A DNA stretch of 64,000 nucleotides from Paraflavitalea soli. Lineage in GTDB: Bacteria; Bacteroidota; Bacteroidia; Chitinophagales; Chitinophagaceae. Below the pieces are notes generated by a model that saw only the letters and a list, made by a program, of their open reading frames with translations, made no database searches and was not told the origin of the DNA. Position numbers and translations under genes: made by a program. The stretch spans positions 872,546 through 936,545 of the forward strand of contig NZ_CP032157.1 in NCBI RefSeq assembly GCF_003555545.1. Reading direction: 5' to 3'. Shown here in pieces: positions 35,275 through 44,548 of this stretch; position 1 is the stretch's first letter, and each line of letters opens with the position of its first letter.

Positions 35275-37128
35275 ATGCTGCACCTGATTTACCAGCTTCA
35301 ATGGCTGTTGCAACAAAAGATAAGAAGAATATTAATAACTAGTTGTTATTTAATCATTGCACCGGCTGTTTTTTCGCAGGCGGGTGCGGTTTACCCCAGT
35401 CAGCCTTCCTGGGGTGATACGTTGTTGATCAGCTACCGGTTGCCAGCCCCTTCGGCCATATTGCAGGGTGGGGAACCTGTATATGCGAAAATAACTACCT
35501 GGATGCAGGATGGCGGCTACAGGTGGTATGTGCTGCCATTAACGGGGCAGGATACCTTAACGCAATCGTTTGTGCTACCCCCGTCTTCAGCGTCCATCTC
35601 TATCCGGTTTTATACCTTGAATAAAGATGATGAGCAGGCTGGCCGGAAAATGTATGTGTATGACCGAAGCTCCCGGGTGCCCGTGGCCGGGGCTTACTGG
35701 GAAGATCTTTTCTCCGGTAATCCCGAACCTTATTTCAAAAAAGAAGTGCAGGGATATCCCGGGCAATACCTTACCTATGCCAAATACTTCAATGTGGTGT
35801 CGATGTATAAGGGAGCGGAAGAGAGTAAGCGTATTATAGAGGAGTTGTTGCCGGTACTGGAAAAAGTATTGAAGGAGAAAGACTTACCTGATGCAGGTTT
35901 ATTAGCGGCGCTTTGTGTGGGTTACGCCAAATCAGGTAAACTGGCCATGGGTAAAACATGCCTGTTGCGGCTGTTTACCGAATTTCCACAGGCAATGGAA
36001 ACATGCCTGGCTTTCACCTTGTACAACTATGAGTATTATAAAGCCAGCAGCCGGCAGATAGAAGATGATATACGGCAACAGCTGGCCTTCATCTATAAGC
36101 AATGGCCCGGCGCTGCTTTGGCCGATGAGGCCAATGTAACCTATTACCTGAGTAAAATGCCGGAGCTGTCTGTCGATGATTTTGAAAAGGTATTGTTACC
36201 CCGCTACCAGCAAGGGCGTATTCCTTACTATGGCCTGGAAAGCCTGCCGCAGATCTATATTGACCGAAAGCAAAAGCTCGATAGCGCCAAGGCGATTTTA
36301 ACAAGGGTTTGGCAGCAATGGCAGGATGGCAGCATCAATCATCAATACAGGCTATCTCCGGGTCATTATAGTATGTATGCACCTTTATTATTACAAAAGC
36401 TGGCCATGGCCCATTTACTCCTGCAGGAATATGAGGCTACCATCACAAAAGCTTCGGCAGGCATCACCTTACTGGCCGGCAGTAATTATGAAGGCAATTT
36501 TCTGCCTGATCTGTTGGCGGTGCGGGCGGAAGCTTATGCGTACCTGGGCAACCTCAATATGGCGCTGGAAGATTATAAGCAATTGTATGTATCAGGAAAG
36601 ACAGATGCGCTTGATTCGATCAGGAAGATATTTCCCTATTGCACAGTGAAAGAGAAGACTGTGGAAGCCTGGTTGGCCGGCTTACAGAAGAAAGGCAGCG
36701 CACCTGGTACCGCAAGCACTGACCTAGCTCCTGATTTTGCAGGTACAGACTTACGGGGGCGCAAGGTTCAATTGTCCGGATTAAAAGGTAAGGTAGTGGT
36801 GATGAATTTCTGGAGCATAGGATGCGGTCCCTGTATTGGTGAAATGCCTGCTTTGAACAAGTTGGTGCAAAAGTACCAGGGCAACCCAAAGGTGGTTTTC
36901 CTGGCCATTACAGGCGATGAAAAGGAAAGGCTGCAGCAATTCTTTAAGAAGCGGAAATTCCTGTATACGGTGGTGAACAGGGGCGGTAAGGTAAGTGAAG
37001 ATTATAAGATTGAAAGCCTGCCCGTGCACATCGTGATCGGTAAAAACGGAACGGTGATCAACCGGTCTACGGGTGCACGGGAAGATATTGCCACTTACCT
37101 GGAGGGGATCATCCGGCAGGAACTATAA
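35275..37128 (+). CDS. Exported protein with helical repeats and a C-terminal TlpA-like thioredoxin domain
   Basis: The 617-residue product has a signal sequence in its first 35 residues (ending near PAVFSQ) and an N-terminal beta-rich segment. A region of about 300 residues of TPR-like helix pairs follows. The last 135 residues form a TlpA/ResA-type thioredoxin fold with the active site GCGPC (WSIGCGPCIGEMPAL) and the cis-proline segment SLPVHIVIGKNG. Such proteins are periplasmic thiol-disulfide reductases. The frame is open from 35173, but the ATG at 35275 gives a sensible signal peptide. Its 3' end overlaps the convergent ompA-like gene by 20 bases. Confidence 0.88.
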   Translation: MLHLIYQLQWLLQQKIRRILITSCYLIIAPAVFSQAGAVYPSQPSWGDTLLISYRLPAPSAILQGGEPVYAKITTWMQDGGYRWYVLPLTGQDTLTQSFVLPPSSASISIRFYTLNKDDEQAGRKMYVYDRSSRVPVAGAYWEDLFSGNPEPYFKKEVQGYPGQYLTYAKYFNVVSMYKGAEESKRIIEELLPVLEKVLKEKDLPDAGLLAALCVGYAKSGKLAMGKTCLLRLFTEFPQAMETCLAFTLYNYEYYKASSRQIEDDIRQQLAFIYKQWPGAALADEANVTYYLSKMPELSVDDFEKVLLPRYQQGRIPYYGLESLPQIYIDRKQKLDSAKAILTRVWQQWQDGSINHQYRLSPGHYSMYAPLLLQKLAMAHLLLQEYEATITKASAGITLLAGSNYEGNFLPDLLAVRAEAYAYLGNLNMALEDYKQLYVSGKTDALDSIRKIFPYCTVKEKTVEAWLAGLQKKGSAPGTASTDLAPDFAGTDLRGRKVQLSGLKGKVVVMNFWSIGCGPCIGEMPALNKLVQKYQGNPKVVFLAITGDEKERLQQFFKKRKFLYTVVNRGGKVSEDYKIESLPVHIVIGKNGTVINRSTGAREDIATYLEGIIRQEL

Positions 37129-38482
37129 ATACCACCCGCCTGTTCTGTTTTCTATTGCTTTCAGATGTATTGGGTACCAGGGGTTCGCGGTCGGCTTTCG
37201 ATACCGGCTGCACCCTCGATGGGTCAATGCCTTTTTGGATTATGTAATTGGCTACTGCTTTTGCGCGTGCCCCTCCGATACGCTCATTCACGACGTCTGT
37301 ACCCACATCGCAGGTATGGCCCTGGATCTCCAATGCCAGTTCAGGGTGCGCCTGTAGGATAGCAATCACTTTGTCTGTCTGTGCCTGGGCTGCTGCTGAT
37401 AGGGTAGTATCGCCTTTCTGGGAGAAAGCTACCGGGGTTTTTAATTCCTGCAGTTCAGATTTCGTCAGGGCAGCTGTTGGCACAGTTGCAGGAGTGTCTG
37501 GTACCGGTGGTATCACTTTTACCGTATCGGATTGCATAGGTGGTGGGGCTGGTGCTGTTACTACAGGCACAGGTTCGGGCATGGGTTGTACAGGAGGTGG
37601 AACAACCGCCGTTGGGGTGGTGGTCTTGCTTTTGCTGCCAAATGTAAAGCCCAGTTTAAGGCCATAAGCTATCATTCTTACATCACCGGTAGCACCTTCA
37701 ATGGCAAACAGGCCAGTAGGCTTACTGGCAGTTAATCCATTGGGATCATAAGCCAGCAGCGCAGCATTGCCTTCAGATTTCTTTATATTATTGAGCCCAT
37801 AATCAATATAGGCGCCCGTATAGAGATAACTGCCTGGTGATATCCGGAATCGCAGGCCAGCCTCTGCTGCCAGGGAAAAAGACAGTTTCCAGTCATTGTC
37901 GCCCGATCCTGTCCAACCACTTTGTTTACCAAACCCATGTACCGGCAGGTCTGTTATTTCCAGGTGGAGGTTGGGATAATAACCTGCCGTGCTGATCTCA
38001 TCGGCCCTGGTGGAATAAGTTTGGCTGAATGGTATACCCAGTTTGCCACCTGCCAGCGCATAGAATTGTTGCTTTGTTCCGGCAGGCGTTTGAAAATAGA
38101 GTTGCAAGGGTATATTTACCGTATACACTTTTTGATCTTCCTGGTAGCCGTTGGCCTTCACCCGGTACTCAAAACCATCCCCTTCACTGTCTACATAATT
38201 GGTGGCAAAAGCGGTTCCTGCATTCAATTTGGCGCGGGTATGGTAATACCCGGCTTCAAGTCCTGTGCGGATACCCCAGTGGGAGGAGAAGAAGCGGGTA
38301 TAACCAACACCAGCCAGGAATCCGGGCTTAATGGATACTGTTCCGTAGGTGTTATCATATTGTAAGCCATGCTGGCCCCCGCCAGCATACAGGCTGAATT
38401 CGTTGTGCTGGGCATTGACTGTTACGGCCGGACAACATGCGCAGGCGCTTATCAGGACCGGTAATATTATTTTTATATACAT
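37109..38482 (-). CDS. OmpA family outer membrane protein
   Basis: The 457-residue protein has a signal peptide (ending AVTVNAQ) and a beta-barrel-type N-terminal region of about 270 residues with YTRFFSSHWGIRTGLEAGYYHT. A Pro/Val-rich linker follows, then a C-terminal OmpA peptidoglycan-binding domain (about 370-457) with LEIQGHTCDVGTDVVNERIGG and the closing NRKQNRRVVFIV. It would span the outer membrane and hold the peptidoglycan. The gene for the 1334-residue secreted protein ends only 24 bases upstream, so they are probably one transcript. The stop region overlaps the convergent TlpA gene. Confidence 0.92.
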   Translation of the reverse strand: MYIKIILPVLISACACCPAVTVNAQHNEFSLYAGGGQHGLQYDNTYGTVSIKPGFLAGVGYTRFFSSHWGIRTGLEAGYYHTRAKLNAGTAFATNYVDSEGDGFEYRVKANGYQEDQKVYTVNIPLQLYFQTPAGTKQQFYALAGGKLGIPFSQTYSTRADEISTAGYYPNLHLEITDLPVHGFGKQSGWTGSGDNDWKLSFSLAAEAGLRFRISPGSYLYTGAYIDYGLNNIKKSEGNAALLAYDPNGLTASKPTGLFAIEGATGDVRMIAYGLKLGFTFGSKSKTTTPTAVVPPPVQPMPEPVPVVTAPAPPPMQSDTVKVIPPVPDTPATVPTAALTKSELQELKTPVAFSQKGDTTLSAAAQAQTDKVIAILQAHPELALEIQGHTCDVGTDVVNERIGGARAKAVANYIIQKGIDPSRVQPVSKADREPLVPNTSESNRKQNRRVVFIVPAG

Positions 38483-38506
38483 GTTGTAAGTGTTGTCAGT
38501 GATTGT

Positions 38507-41500
38507 TTACGGTTTTACAAGTACGTTTACCGAATGGGTAAGACCGGACGAAAGGCGCACCCGCACGATATACAAGCCCTGTATCAACGGCATCGTCATA
38601 TTGGTTTGTGGTGAAACGTTTTGCTGCGTGGCAACGATGGCGCCCATATTATTGGAAAGCGTGACCGTAGCACCCTGTAATTGTGCAGCTGTATAATTCA
38701 GTTTGACCGTTACGGTTTGTCCCTGACCAACGGGATTGGGAAATACACTCATTGGTGCCAGGGTAGCTCCCGGTGTTACTATGATGGGACAGGTGGGCAG
38801 GGTTTCATTACCCGTGGTTTTTACCACGGCATAATATTCTCCGTTCAGGTTGCCGCTTTCATAATAATACTGTCCTGTTGCTCCGTTCACAGGGCTTCCA
38901 TTTTTATACCATTGCCAGCCATTGAAGGTCTTACTACTGTTGTCGAACAGGAGCACATCATTCCAGTGTTTTACTAATAAATGGGCTGGCAACCTGGAAG
39001 TAAGGTTGATGACCACATTGGCAGCGGGGAGATAATTGTTATTGCCCGGCTGCGAGGCGGTGATGGCGGTGATGCCGGGCGTTAGTATGCTCAATTGATT
39101 ATTGGCTATGGTTGCAATGGCCGTATTGGCCGATTGATAGTTTACGGGCAGGCCGCTGGAGCTGGTACCCGTTAATGTTAGGGTAGCGCTGCCATCACAG
39201 GCCGAAGTCAATAACTGGTTCCAGGTAATTTGTTGTGTGGCTTTGTCAATGGTGAGCTGGCCCGGTACAAAACTGATCGTATAGTTATTGTTGGCCAGGC
39301 TGCCCTGGGTGATGGCATAGGTGCCGGCATCTTCACCCGCTGTGCGCGTGAGGTTGCCTGCCAGCGCATCCGTGCCCACCAATGCAGGCGCCAGGGTATA
39401 GTTTAATTCCGGATCGGGCTGGCCGTAAGTTTTGTTTTTATTGAGGGCTGTTACCGTGATGCCTTTACGGGTGATGGTGAGATCGGCGCCGGTATAGGTC
39501 AGTATATAATTGTTGTTGAGGGTTAGGCCGTTTTGGATGGCATAGGCGCCTACATTTTCACCAGGCTGCCTGTTGAGGGAGCCACTGAAGGCATCACTGA
39601 AAGCAAGGGTAGGTGAGAAGGTGTAGGTCAGTGCCGGATCGGCCTCTCCATAGGTTTTGTTTTTGCTTTCTGCAGTAATGGCAATCGCTTTTTTATCGAT
39701 GTTGAGATCAGCCCCTGCATAGGTGATCAAATAGTTGGTTCCTAAAGAAAGATCGTTTTGCAGAATGGCATAAGTGCCGGCATTTTCTCCTGCGTCCCGG
39801 CCGAGGCTACCGGTGAACGCATCACCGACAACGAGCGACGGGGCCACTGAATAAGTCAAGGCCGGGTCTGCATCACCATAGACCTTGCTTTTAGTTTCGG
39901 CTGTAACTGTTACGGGTTTGGGGTTTACAGTAATTGTAAAGGAGGTTGACGTTGCCGGATCATAGACTGCATTGCCCAACTGCCTGGCGAGCATTAGAAC
40001 TGTTCCTTTGTTTTTGATCCTGATCTTTTCTTTATTGTCCGTATCGGTAAACTCCTGTGCAATATTGACATTATAAGTAGCATAATCAACCGGCAGACCG
40101 GAGTTGGTGGTGGCAGGATCGATGGGGGCATCACCGTAGGTAACAGAAATGTCAGATATGCTGATGGTTTGTTGTTTCATGGGCCGCTCATAAGCGCCCA
40201 GGTCGATGGTGCCATCATAGACCCTTGTTTTGTAGGCCATATCAAAGTTGGTGACAACGCTGTTGTTGCCTGTATTGCCATCGCCGGCTTCATAGAGTGC
40301 ATTGCTGCCCACATTGATAGCAGGGCTGCCAGCTTTTAATGTAAAGTCGCCGGTAAACTCATTGGTAAACAGGGGCAGCTGATTGGCCTGGTCGGTGTCT
40401 ATGTCATTGACATAATTGGGTGTATTGCCCGCTACTCCCATGATGATATTGCGGTTGAGTTCCAGACTGCCACCATTAAGTATGGCATAGGTTGCAAATG
40501 GTGTATAGACTATGCTGTTATGGATCTTCATAGAGCCGCTTTCATTATAAATGGCTTTACCCGTTTGAGCGGCTGCTGTGTTGTTGTACAAAGTTGAATT
40601 GACGAGGATGCAGGTACCCTTATTGAGTAGGGCGCCGCCGGCAACATTGCTGGTATTGTCGGCAAATACGCAATTGATCAGGCGGATCGACAGGGAATTG
40701 TAAACAGCGCCACCGGCGGTGAGGGCTTTGTTGTTATTGAAGGCACAATTGGCTACTGTAAGGTCAGTGGAATTGACCAGGGCGCTTTTAGCGGCATCTT
40801 GAAATACAAATCCATCTACAAATACTGACCGGTTATTCACGGTAGGAGTGGTATTCAGTAAACGCCCCGTGGTATTATTGCTTTTCAGGTCAATTATTGT
40901 AGGATGGTTTTTCCAGTCACGGCTATTGGTGGCGGGATCATAGCTGCCCAACAGCATATAACCTCGTTCGATAACCAGCAGGTCTTCCTGGTAAGTGCCT
41001 TTGGCTACGTGTATCTCCCGCACGGATTCGCAGGTATTGGCATACAGTAAAGCGTCGGCCAGGGAGGGGATGCTTTTGTTCCAGGCGCTGCCTTTATCGC
41101 CGAAAGTATTGTAGGTGCTTGTTTGATCAACATATAAAATGCCATTGTTATCGGGTTTGAGTCCATTGGCATTAACGAGTTGGTATTCTGCTGCACCGAT
41201 GTCAATGGTACAGGGAGAGATGCGCAACTGCCCATAAAAATCGCCGGGTTCATCAGTAGTTAAAGAAAACTCATTGTTCCCCTTATTGATCACGCCGCTG
41301 GCTGCCTGCAGCCGGAAATCACCATTGGCAGCATCTACCCAAAGAGGGGGATTGTTAATATTGTCTCTTTGATCCGTGGGGCCAACTACGGATTGTGTAC
41401 CTGCCGGGAAAGCGCAATTCCTTAACGACCCACCGTTGATATGTAGACTGCTGGTAGACCCATTTTTGGAGTAATTGTCCAGGAACAGGCAGTTCAATAC

Positions 41501-42511
41501 ATGGGTTGCTGCCCCGGTAAAATTCCCCAGGATTGCACCACCCAGGGCAGGCACATCTTTGTCGTGCGTTGCATTGGCATAAAAACTGCAGTTCCGGATC
41601 GTCATTGTTGTCCAGTTATTGATAGCGCCTCCACCCAGTGCTGTGTTTTTGTCAAAAATGGAATTAAGGACTACACAATTAGTCCCCTGGTTATCGATGG
41701 CGCCTCCACCTCCATTAAAATAACTTTGAAAGCCCACCCGTTCATCCACGTTGTTTGCTGAAAACCTGCATTTGTCCACCTTCATGGTAGCCAACTGGTA
41801 GTTGAATACAGCGCCGCCATTGAGGTAGCCATAGTTTGATTGAATGGTGCAACCTGTTATGGTGATCGTACCACGATTGGCAATAGCGCCAGCTGTTCTG
41901 GCTGCCCAATTGTTTTGAAAATAACTGTTGGAAACGATGAGGGTACCACGATTACAAAGGGCGCCGCCATTGCCAATTTCATCGTTGGTCTGATAGCTGA
42001 TGCCCGGCGTGGGATAAGTAATGGGTACCGGCAAGGCAATTACTTTATTCTCTGTAAAAAAACATTCGTTGACGGTTACAATACCTGCCGTATGCAAGCC
42101 ACCTCCATTGCTGGAAATATTACCTCCCCGGGTAAAGTGGAGGCCCGACAGGTGTACGGTAACGCCTGTTACAATATTCATAATGCGGTGAGTGAGTTCT
42201 CCATCCAGGATAGTGGCATTGGTGATACCGCCAGGCTGGCTATTGGTTGCTTTGTCCCAGCCGCCGCTGATATTATAGCTGCGCCGGATAAAATACTCAT
42301 TGCCCGTATAGGTGCTATTCTTTGCCATGCGGATCTCATTGATGGCCGGCAGGTTATTGGCTTCCTGAACCGCATCGGTAAGCGTGGTAAAGGCATTGGT
42401 CCAGGAGCTGCCGTTATTGGCGCCGGTGGCTGTTTTGTCAACATAGATAATTTGGGCGCTGGCAGTTCCATGGAGGACTACTACCAGGAAGGCAAGTAAA
42501 AATGGCTTCAT
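38507..42511 (-). CDS. Large T9SS-secreted protein with right-handed beta-helix and MBG repeats
   Basis: The 1334-residue protein has a signal peptide (MKPFLLAFLVVVLHGTASAQ). About 780 residues of pectate-lyase-like beta-helix repeats follow, with recurrent NCxF/NSxF turns and GGGAIxN motifs of the choice-of-anchor Q type. Next come three tandem MBG repeats of about 75 residues each (K-x-YG-x-x-DP pattern: KVYGDADPALTY, KTYGEADPALTY, KTYGQPDPELNY) and Ig-like segments. A C-terminal type A T9SS sorting domain ends the protein (MSVFPNPVGQGQTVTVKL). It is predicted to be carried across the outer membrane and fixed to or released from the surface, where it may be an adhesin or polysaccharide-binding protein. 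No catalytic site was recognised. Its ATG overlaps the stop of a 48-codon gene (ATGA). Confidence 0.9.
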   Translation of the reverse strand: MKPFLLAFLVVVLHGTASAQIIYVDKTATGANNGSSWTNAFTTLTDAVQEANNLPAINEIRMAKNSTYTGNEYFIRRSYNISGGWDKATNSQPGGITNATILDGELTHRIMNIVTGVTVHLSGLHFTRGGNISSNGGGLHTAGIVTVNECFFTENKVIALPVPITYPTPGISYQTNDEIGNGGALCNRGTLIVSNSYFQNNWAARTAGAIANRGTITITGCTIQSNYGYLNGGAVFNYQLATMKVDKCRFSANNVDERVGFQSYFNGGGGAIDNQGTNCVVLNSIFDKNTALGGGAINNWTTMTIRNCSFYANATHDKDVPALGGAILGNFTGAATHVLNCLFLDNYSKNGSTSSLHINGGSLRNCAFPAGTQSVVGPTDQRDNINNPPLWVDAANGDFRLQAASGVINKGNNEFSLTTDEPGDFYGQLRISPCTIDIGAAEYQLVNANGLKPDNNGILYVDQTSTYNTFGDKGSAWNKSIPSLADALLYANTCESVREIHVAKGTYQEDLLVIERGYMLLGSYDPATNSRDWKNHPTIIDLKSNNTTGRLLNTTPTVNNRSVFVDGFVFQDAAKSALVNSTDLTVANCAFNNNKALTAGGAVYNSLSIRLINCVFADNTSNVAGGALLNKGTCILVNSTLYNNTAAAQTGKAIYNESGSMKIHNSIVYTPFATYAILNGGSLELNRNIIMGVAGNTPNYVNDIDTDQANQLPLFTNEFTGDFTLKAGSPAINVGSNALYEAGDGNTGNNSVVTNFDMAYKTRVYDGTIDLGAYERPMKQQTISISDISVTYGDAPIDPATTNSGLPVDYATYNVNIAQEFTDTDNKEKIRIKNKGTVLMLARQLGNAVYDPATSTSFTITVNPKPVTVTAETKSKVYGDADPALTYSVAPSLVVGDAFTGSLGRDAGENAGTYAILQNDLSLGTNYLITYAGADLNIDKKAIAITAESKNKTYGEADPALTYTFSPTLAFSDAFSGSLNRQPGENVGAYAIQNGLTLNNNYILTYTGADLTITRKGITVTALNKNKTYGQPDPELNYTLAPALVGTDALAGNLTRTAGEDAGTYAITQGSLANNNYTISFVPGQLTIDKATQQITWNQLLTSACDGSATLTLTGTSSSGLPVNYQSANTAIATIANNQLSILTPGITAITASQPGNNNYLPAANVVINLTSRLPAHLLVKHWNDVLLFDNSSKTFNGWQWYKNGSPVNGATGQYYYESGNLNGEYYAVVKTTGNETLPTCPIIVTPGATLAPMSVFPNPVGQGQTVTVKLNYTAAQLQGATVTLSNNMGAIVATQQNVSPQTNMTMPLIQGLYIVRVRLSSGLTHSVNVLVKP
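39245..39927 (-). repeat. Three tandem MBG repeats within the secreted protein gene
   Basis: Three copies of roughly 225 bp encode the K-VYG/TYG-DP units of the protein. The boundaries are approximate. At DNA level the copies are diverged but clearly related, as expected from in-frame duplication. Confidence 0.75.
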
Positions 42512-42654
42512 GGAGATGTTTTTGGTTTCAGCATGTTCTCTTCAATGAGCCGGATGCGTTGTCCGAAATACCACCACACAAAAAACAGGATGGAGAGGAC
42601 AAAGAGGAAGCACAGCACAAAGAACAGGTTGCGTTTCAGATGCGATTTTTTCAC
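42508..42654 (-). CDS. Small membrane protein (48 residues) overlapping the start of the secreted protein gene
   Basis: On the minus strand a GTG-started frame of 48 codons reads MKKSHLKRN, then a single membrane helix (FFVLCFLFVLSILFFVWWYF), then GQRIRLIEENMLKPKTSP. The basic N-terminus before the helix suggests an inner-membrane protein with an external C-terminus. Its TGA stop shares bases with the ATG of the 1334-residue gene (ATGA), the classic arrangement of translational coupling. A promoter-like TAGGTTTA with a TTG 20 bases upstream lies just before the start. I do not recognise the family. The coupling and the basic-helix layout argue that it is a real gene and not a chance frame. 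Confidence 0.6.
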   Translation of the reverse strand: MKKSHLKRNLFFVLCFLFVLSILFFVWWYFGQRIRLIEENMLKPKTSP

Positions 42655-42681
42655 AAGGTGTAAACCTACCTTCAATGGAGA

Positions 42682-42750
42682 GCGGATACAAAAAACAGCG
42701 CGGACAAACGCGGATGGCAGGGGCGGACAAAAGCGGACAAAACCGTCCGC
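42682..42750. repeat. GCGGACAAA direct repeats with one inverted copy
   Basis: Copies of GCGGACAAA or close variants start at 42682, 42700, 42710, 42723 and 42733, with spacings of 18, 10, 13 and 10 bases. An inverted CCGTCCGC lies at 42743-42750. The run fills the gap between the TPR/HTH regulator gene and the small membrane protein gene. Confidence 0.75.
42729..42750 (-). terminator. Candidate terminator of the TPR/HTH regulator gene
   Basis: On the minus strand GCGGAC (42750-42745), a GGTTTT loop and GTCCGC (42738-42733) form a 6-bp stem followed by TTTT, 12 bases after the stop codon. The same 5' arm could instead pair with two further GTCCGC copies. Confidence 0.5.
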
Positions 42751-42761
42751 AGGAGCAATTA

Positions 42762-44522
42762 TTAGTTGGTAGCCAGTAAGTTATAGATGTATTCTTCCAC
42801 GGTGACCTGTTCCGGAAGGTCGAGGCGTTTTTTGAGCCGGCGCTTGGCGCGCAGCACACTGTCTTTGCTGATGCCGAGGGTATTGGCGATCTGGTAGGTG
42901 CTTAATTGCAGGTAAATTAAAGTAGCCAGCCTTTCTTCGGCCGGGGTGATCTGCTCTACGCGGGTCCGCAGGGTACTGAGAAAATCCGGGTAGGCTTTTG
43001 CAAACTCCACTTTGAATTTCTCCCACTCATTGTCGGTAAATAACGTGTATTGCAGCAGGTGGGCAGGCACTTCCTCTTCCGGTTCCGATTGTTCTTTGGT
43101 AAGCAGCTGCTGTTGCAGTGATTCAATGAAATTATTCTTTTCGATGATATGGCTGGTGTAACTGGCGATCTGTTCCCGGGCTCTTTGGGCTTCCTGCTCG
43201 GCCAGCTCTTTTTTTCGTTGGCTGGCCTGCAGGGCTACCTGGCTCTTTAACCGGAACCGGTTGTAGAGCAAGAGGGCGATCAGGGCAGCCACGATAATGC
43301 CTGCCAGGATCACGTTGCGGGTAAAGCGCGTGGCATCGAGTGCCGCTTGCGATTTCAGCAGGGTATTTTGCAGGTCATCAAAAACTATGCGGGCGTGCAT
43401 GGCAGACAGGCGGTTTCTGCCAAGCCGGGCCGCCAGGGTATCCTTGTGTTCATGGTAACGTTCGTAATAAATGATGGCGCTGTCTTTATTACCTGTTTGG
43501 CGCATCAGGTCCGCGATGCCTTTGGCTGCCTGCAGGGCGTTATCGGGCGAGTTGGCTTGTATGGCCGCCTGCAATGCCTGTCGCCAATAGTTCAGGGCGC
43601 GGCTATTGTTGCCTTGCTGCCGGTAAATGGCAGCGAGTGCATTGGTGGATAGTGCTTGGTTGAGTGCATCATGGACCGCGAGGCTGCTATTGAGGTGTTC
43701 TTCTATCAGGGGGATGGCTGCTTCATAATTTCCCTGGTGGGCCAACACCTGTCCACGGTTGCCCCGGGCAATGCCCCGCCAGATAGTCAGGAAATCCTTA
43801 TCAATGTGCGTGGTCCTGGAGACAGGCAGGAACTTTTCAATCTGGTCGTAATAATAGCTTACGCTGTCGTAAAGACCCAATTGCTTGTAGCAGGCGCCCA
43901 ATATGTCCAGCTGGAATATGTACATAAAATCATCCCAGTGTTGCAGGTCCTGATTGCTGAGGCTCAGGCAGGTTAATCCAAAATTGATGCTTTGGCGGTA
44001 ATCCTGCGTGAGGTACAGTGCCCTGCTGATATCGAAAAAGCGGTGGTGTACGTAGGAAAAATGCTCAAAGCCAATCTTGCGCTGCAATTCAATGGCCTTG
44101 AGGTTGTAGAGCGGGTAGTTTTCTTCACTGGCTAAATTGGCATAGAGGCTGTAAATTTCTGCCATCAGCTGATCATCTTCCAGGTCATGCGCCAGTGTCA
44201 TGGCCTTTTGCAGGAGGGGGATGTATTGTGTTATTGAATAGCCGTATTCACGGGCGCCCAGCGCTGCATAAATGATCGTGCGTGCTTCCAGTCTTTTATC
44301 GGGATGATCCTCCAGCCAGACGTTCAAGGAGGTTATCACCAGCCTGTATTGGGCCGTATCCCTGTCATTTTTCAAGGCGTCATAAAATACCTGGGCGCGG
44401 TGGCTTTGTGACGTGTCGGCAATTTTCCATTCCCGGAGAAAGGGTTGGATAAGCGCATCCTGCGCGCTTACAAATAAGCAGGGCAGGAGCAGGTACAGTA
44501 CAAAGGATAATGCTAGCTTCAT
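42762..44522 (-). CDS. Membrane-spanning TPR/helix-turn-helix transcriptional regulator
   Basis: The 586-residue protein has a signal peptide or anchor (MKLALSFVLYLLLPCLFVSAQ) and about 340 residues of TPR-like helix pairs. One membrane helix follows (about 405-425, NVILAGIIVAALIALLLYNRF), then a coiled coil rich in Gln, Arg and Glu. A C-terminal LuxR-like helix-turn-helix closes the protein (EERLATLIYLQLSTYQIANTLGISKDSVLRAKRRLKKR in outline). The inferred layout is TPRs in the periplasm, DNA-binding end in the cytoplasm, so it may be a one-component signal transducer. A longer frame reaches 44648, but that extension crosses a terminator hairpin, and the ATG at 44522 follows a minus-7 box. 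Confidence 0.83.
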   Translation of the reverse strand: MKLALSFVLYLLLPCLFVSAQDALIQPFLREWKIADTSQSHRAQVFYDALKNDRDTAQYRLVITSLNVWLEDHPDKRLEARTIIYAALGAREYGYSITQYIPLLQKAMTLAHDLEDDQLMAEIYSLYANLASEENYPLYNLKAIELQRKIGFEHFSYVHHRFFDISRALYLTQDYRQSINFGLTCLSLSNQDLQHWDDFMYIFQLDILGACYKQLGLYDSVSYYYDQIEKFLPVSRTTHIDKDFLTIWRGIARGNRGQVLAHQGNYEAAIPLIEEHLNSSLAVHDALNQALSTNALAAIYRQQGNNSRALNYWRQALQAAIQANSPDNALQAAKGIADLMRQTGNKDSAIIYYERYHEHKDTLAARLGRNRLSAMHARIVFDDLQNTLLKSQAALDATRFTRNVILAGIIVAALIALLLYNRFRLKSQVALQASQRKKELAEQEAQRAREQIASYTSHIIEKNNFIESLQQQLLTKEQSEPEEEVPAHLLQYTLFTDNEWEKFKVEFAKAYPDFLSTLRTRVEQITPAEERLATLIYLQLSTYQIANTLGISKDSVLRAKRRLKKRLDLPEQVTVEEYIYNLLATN

Positions 44523-44536
44523 GGGCGGTGATGGGA

Positions 44537-44544
44537 CAAATGTA
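44537..44544 (-). promoter_or_regulatory. Candidate minus-7 promoter box TACATTTG
   Basis: On the minus strand TACATTTG fully matches TAnnTTTG, 14 bases before the regulator ATG. It sits only 4 bases past the upstream terminator, so one transcript appears to end directly where the next begins. Confidence 0.6.
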
Positions 44545-44548
44545 AACG

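Noticed and set aside
42682-42750. Possible CRISPR array
   Set aside because: The repeated unit is only 9 bases with irregular 1-9 base gaps, and no cas gene is near.
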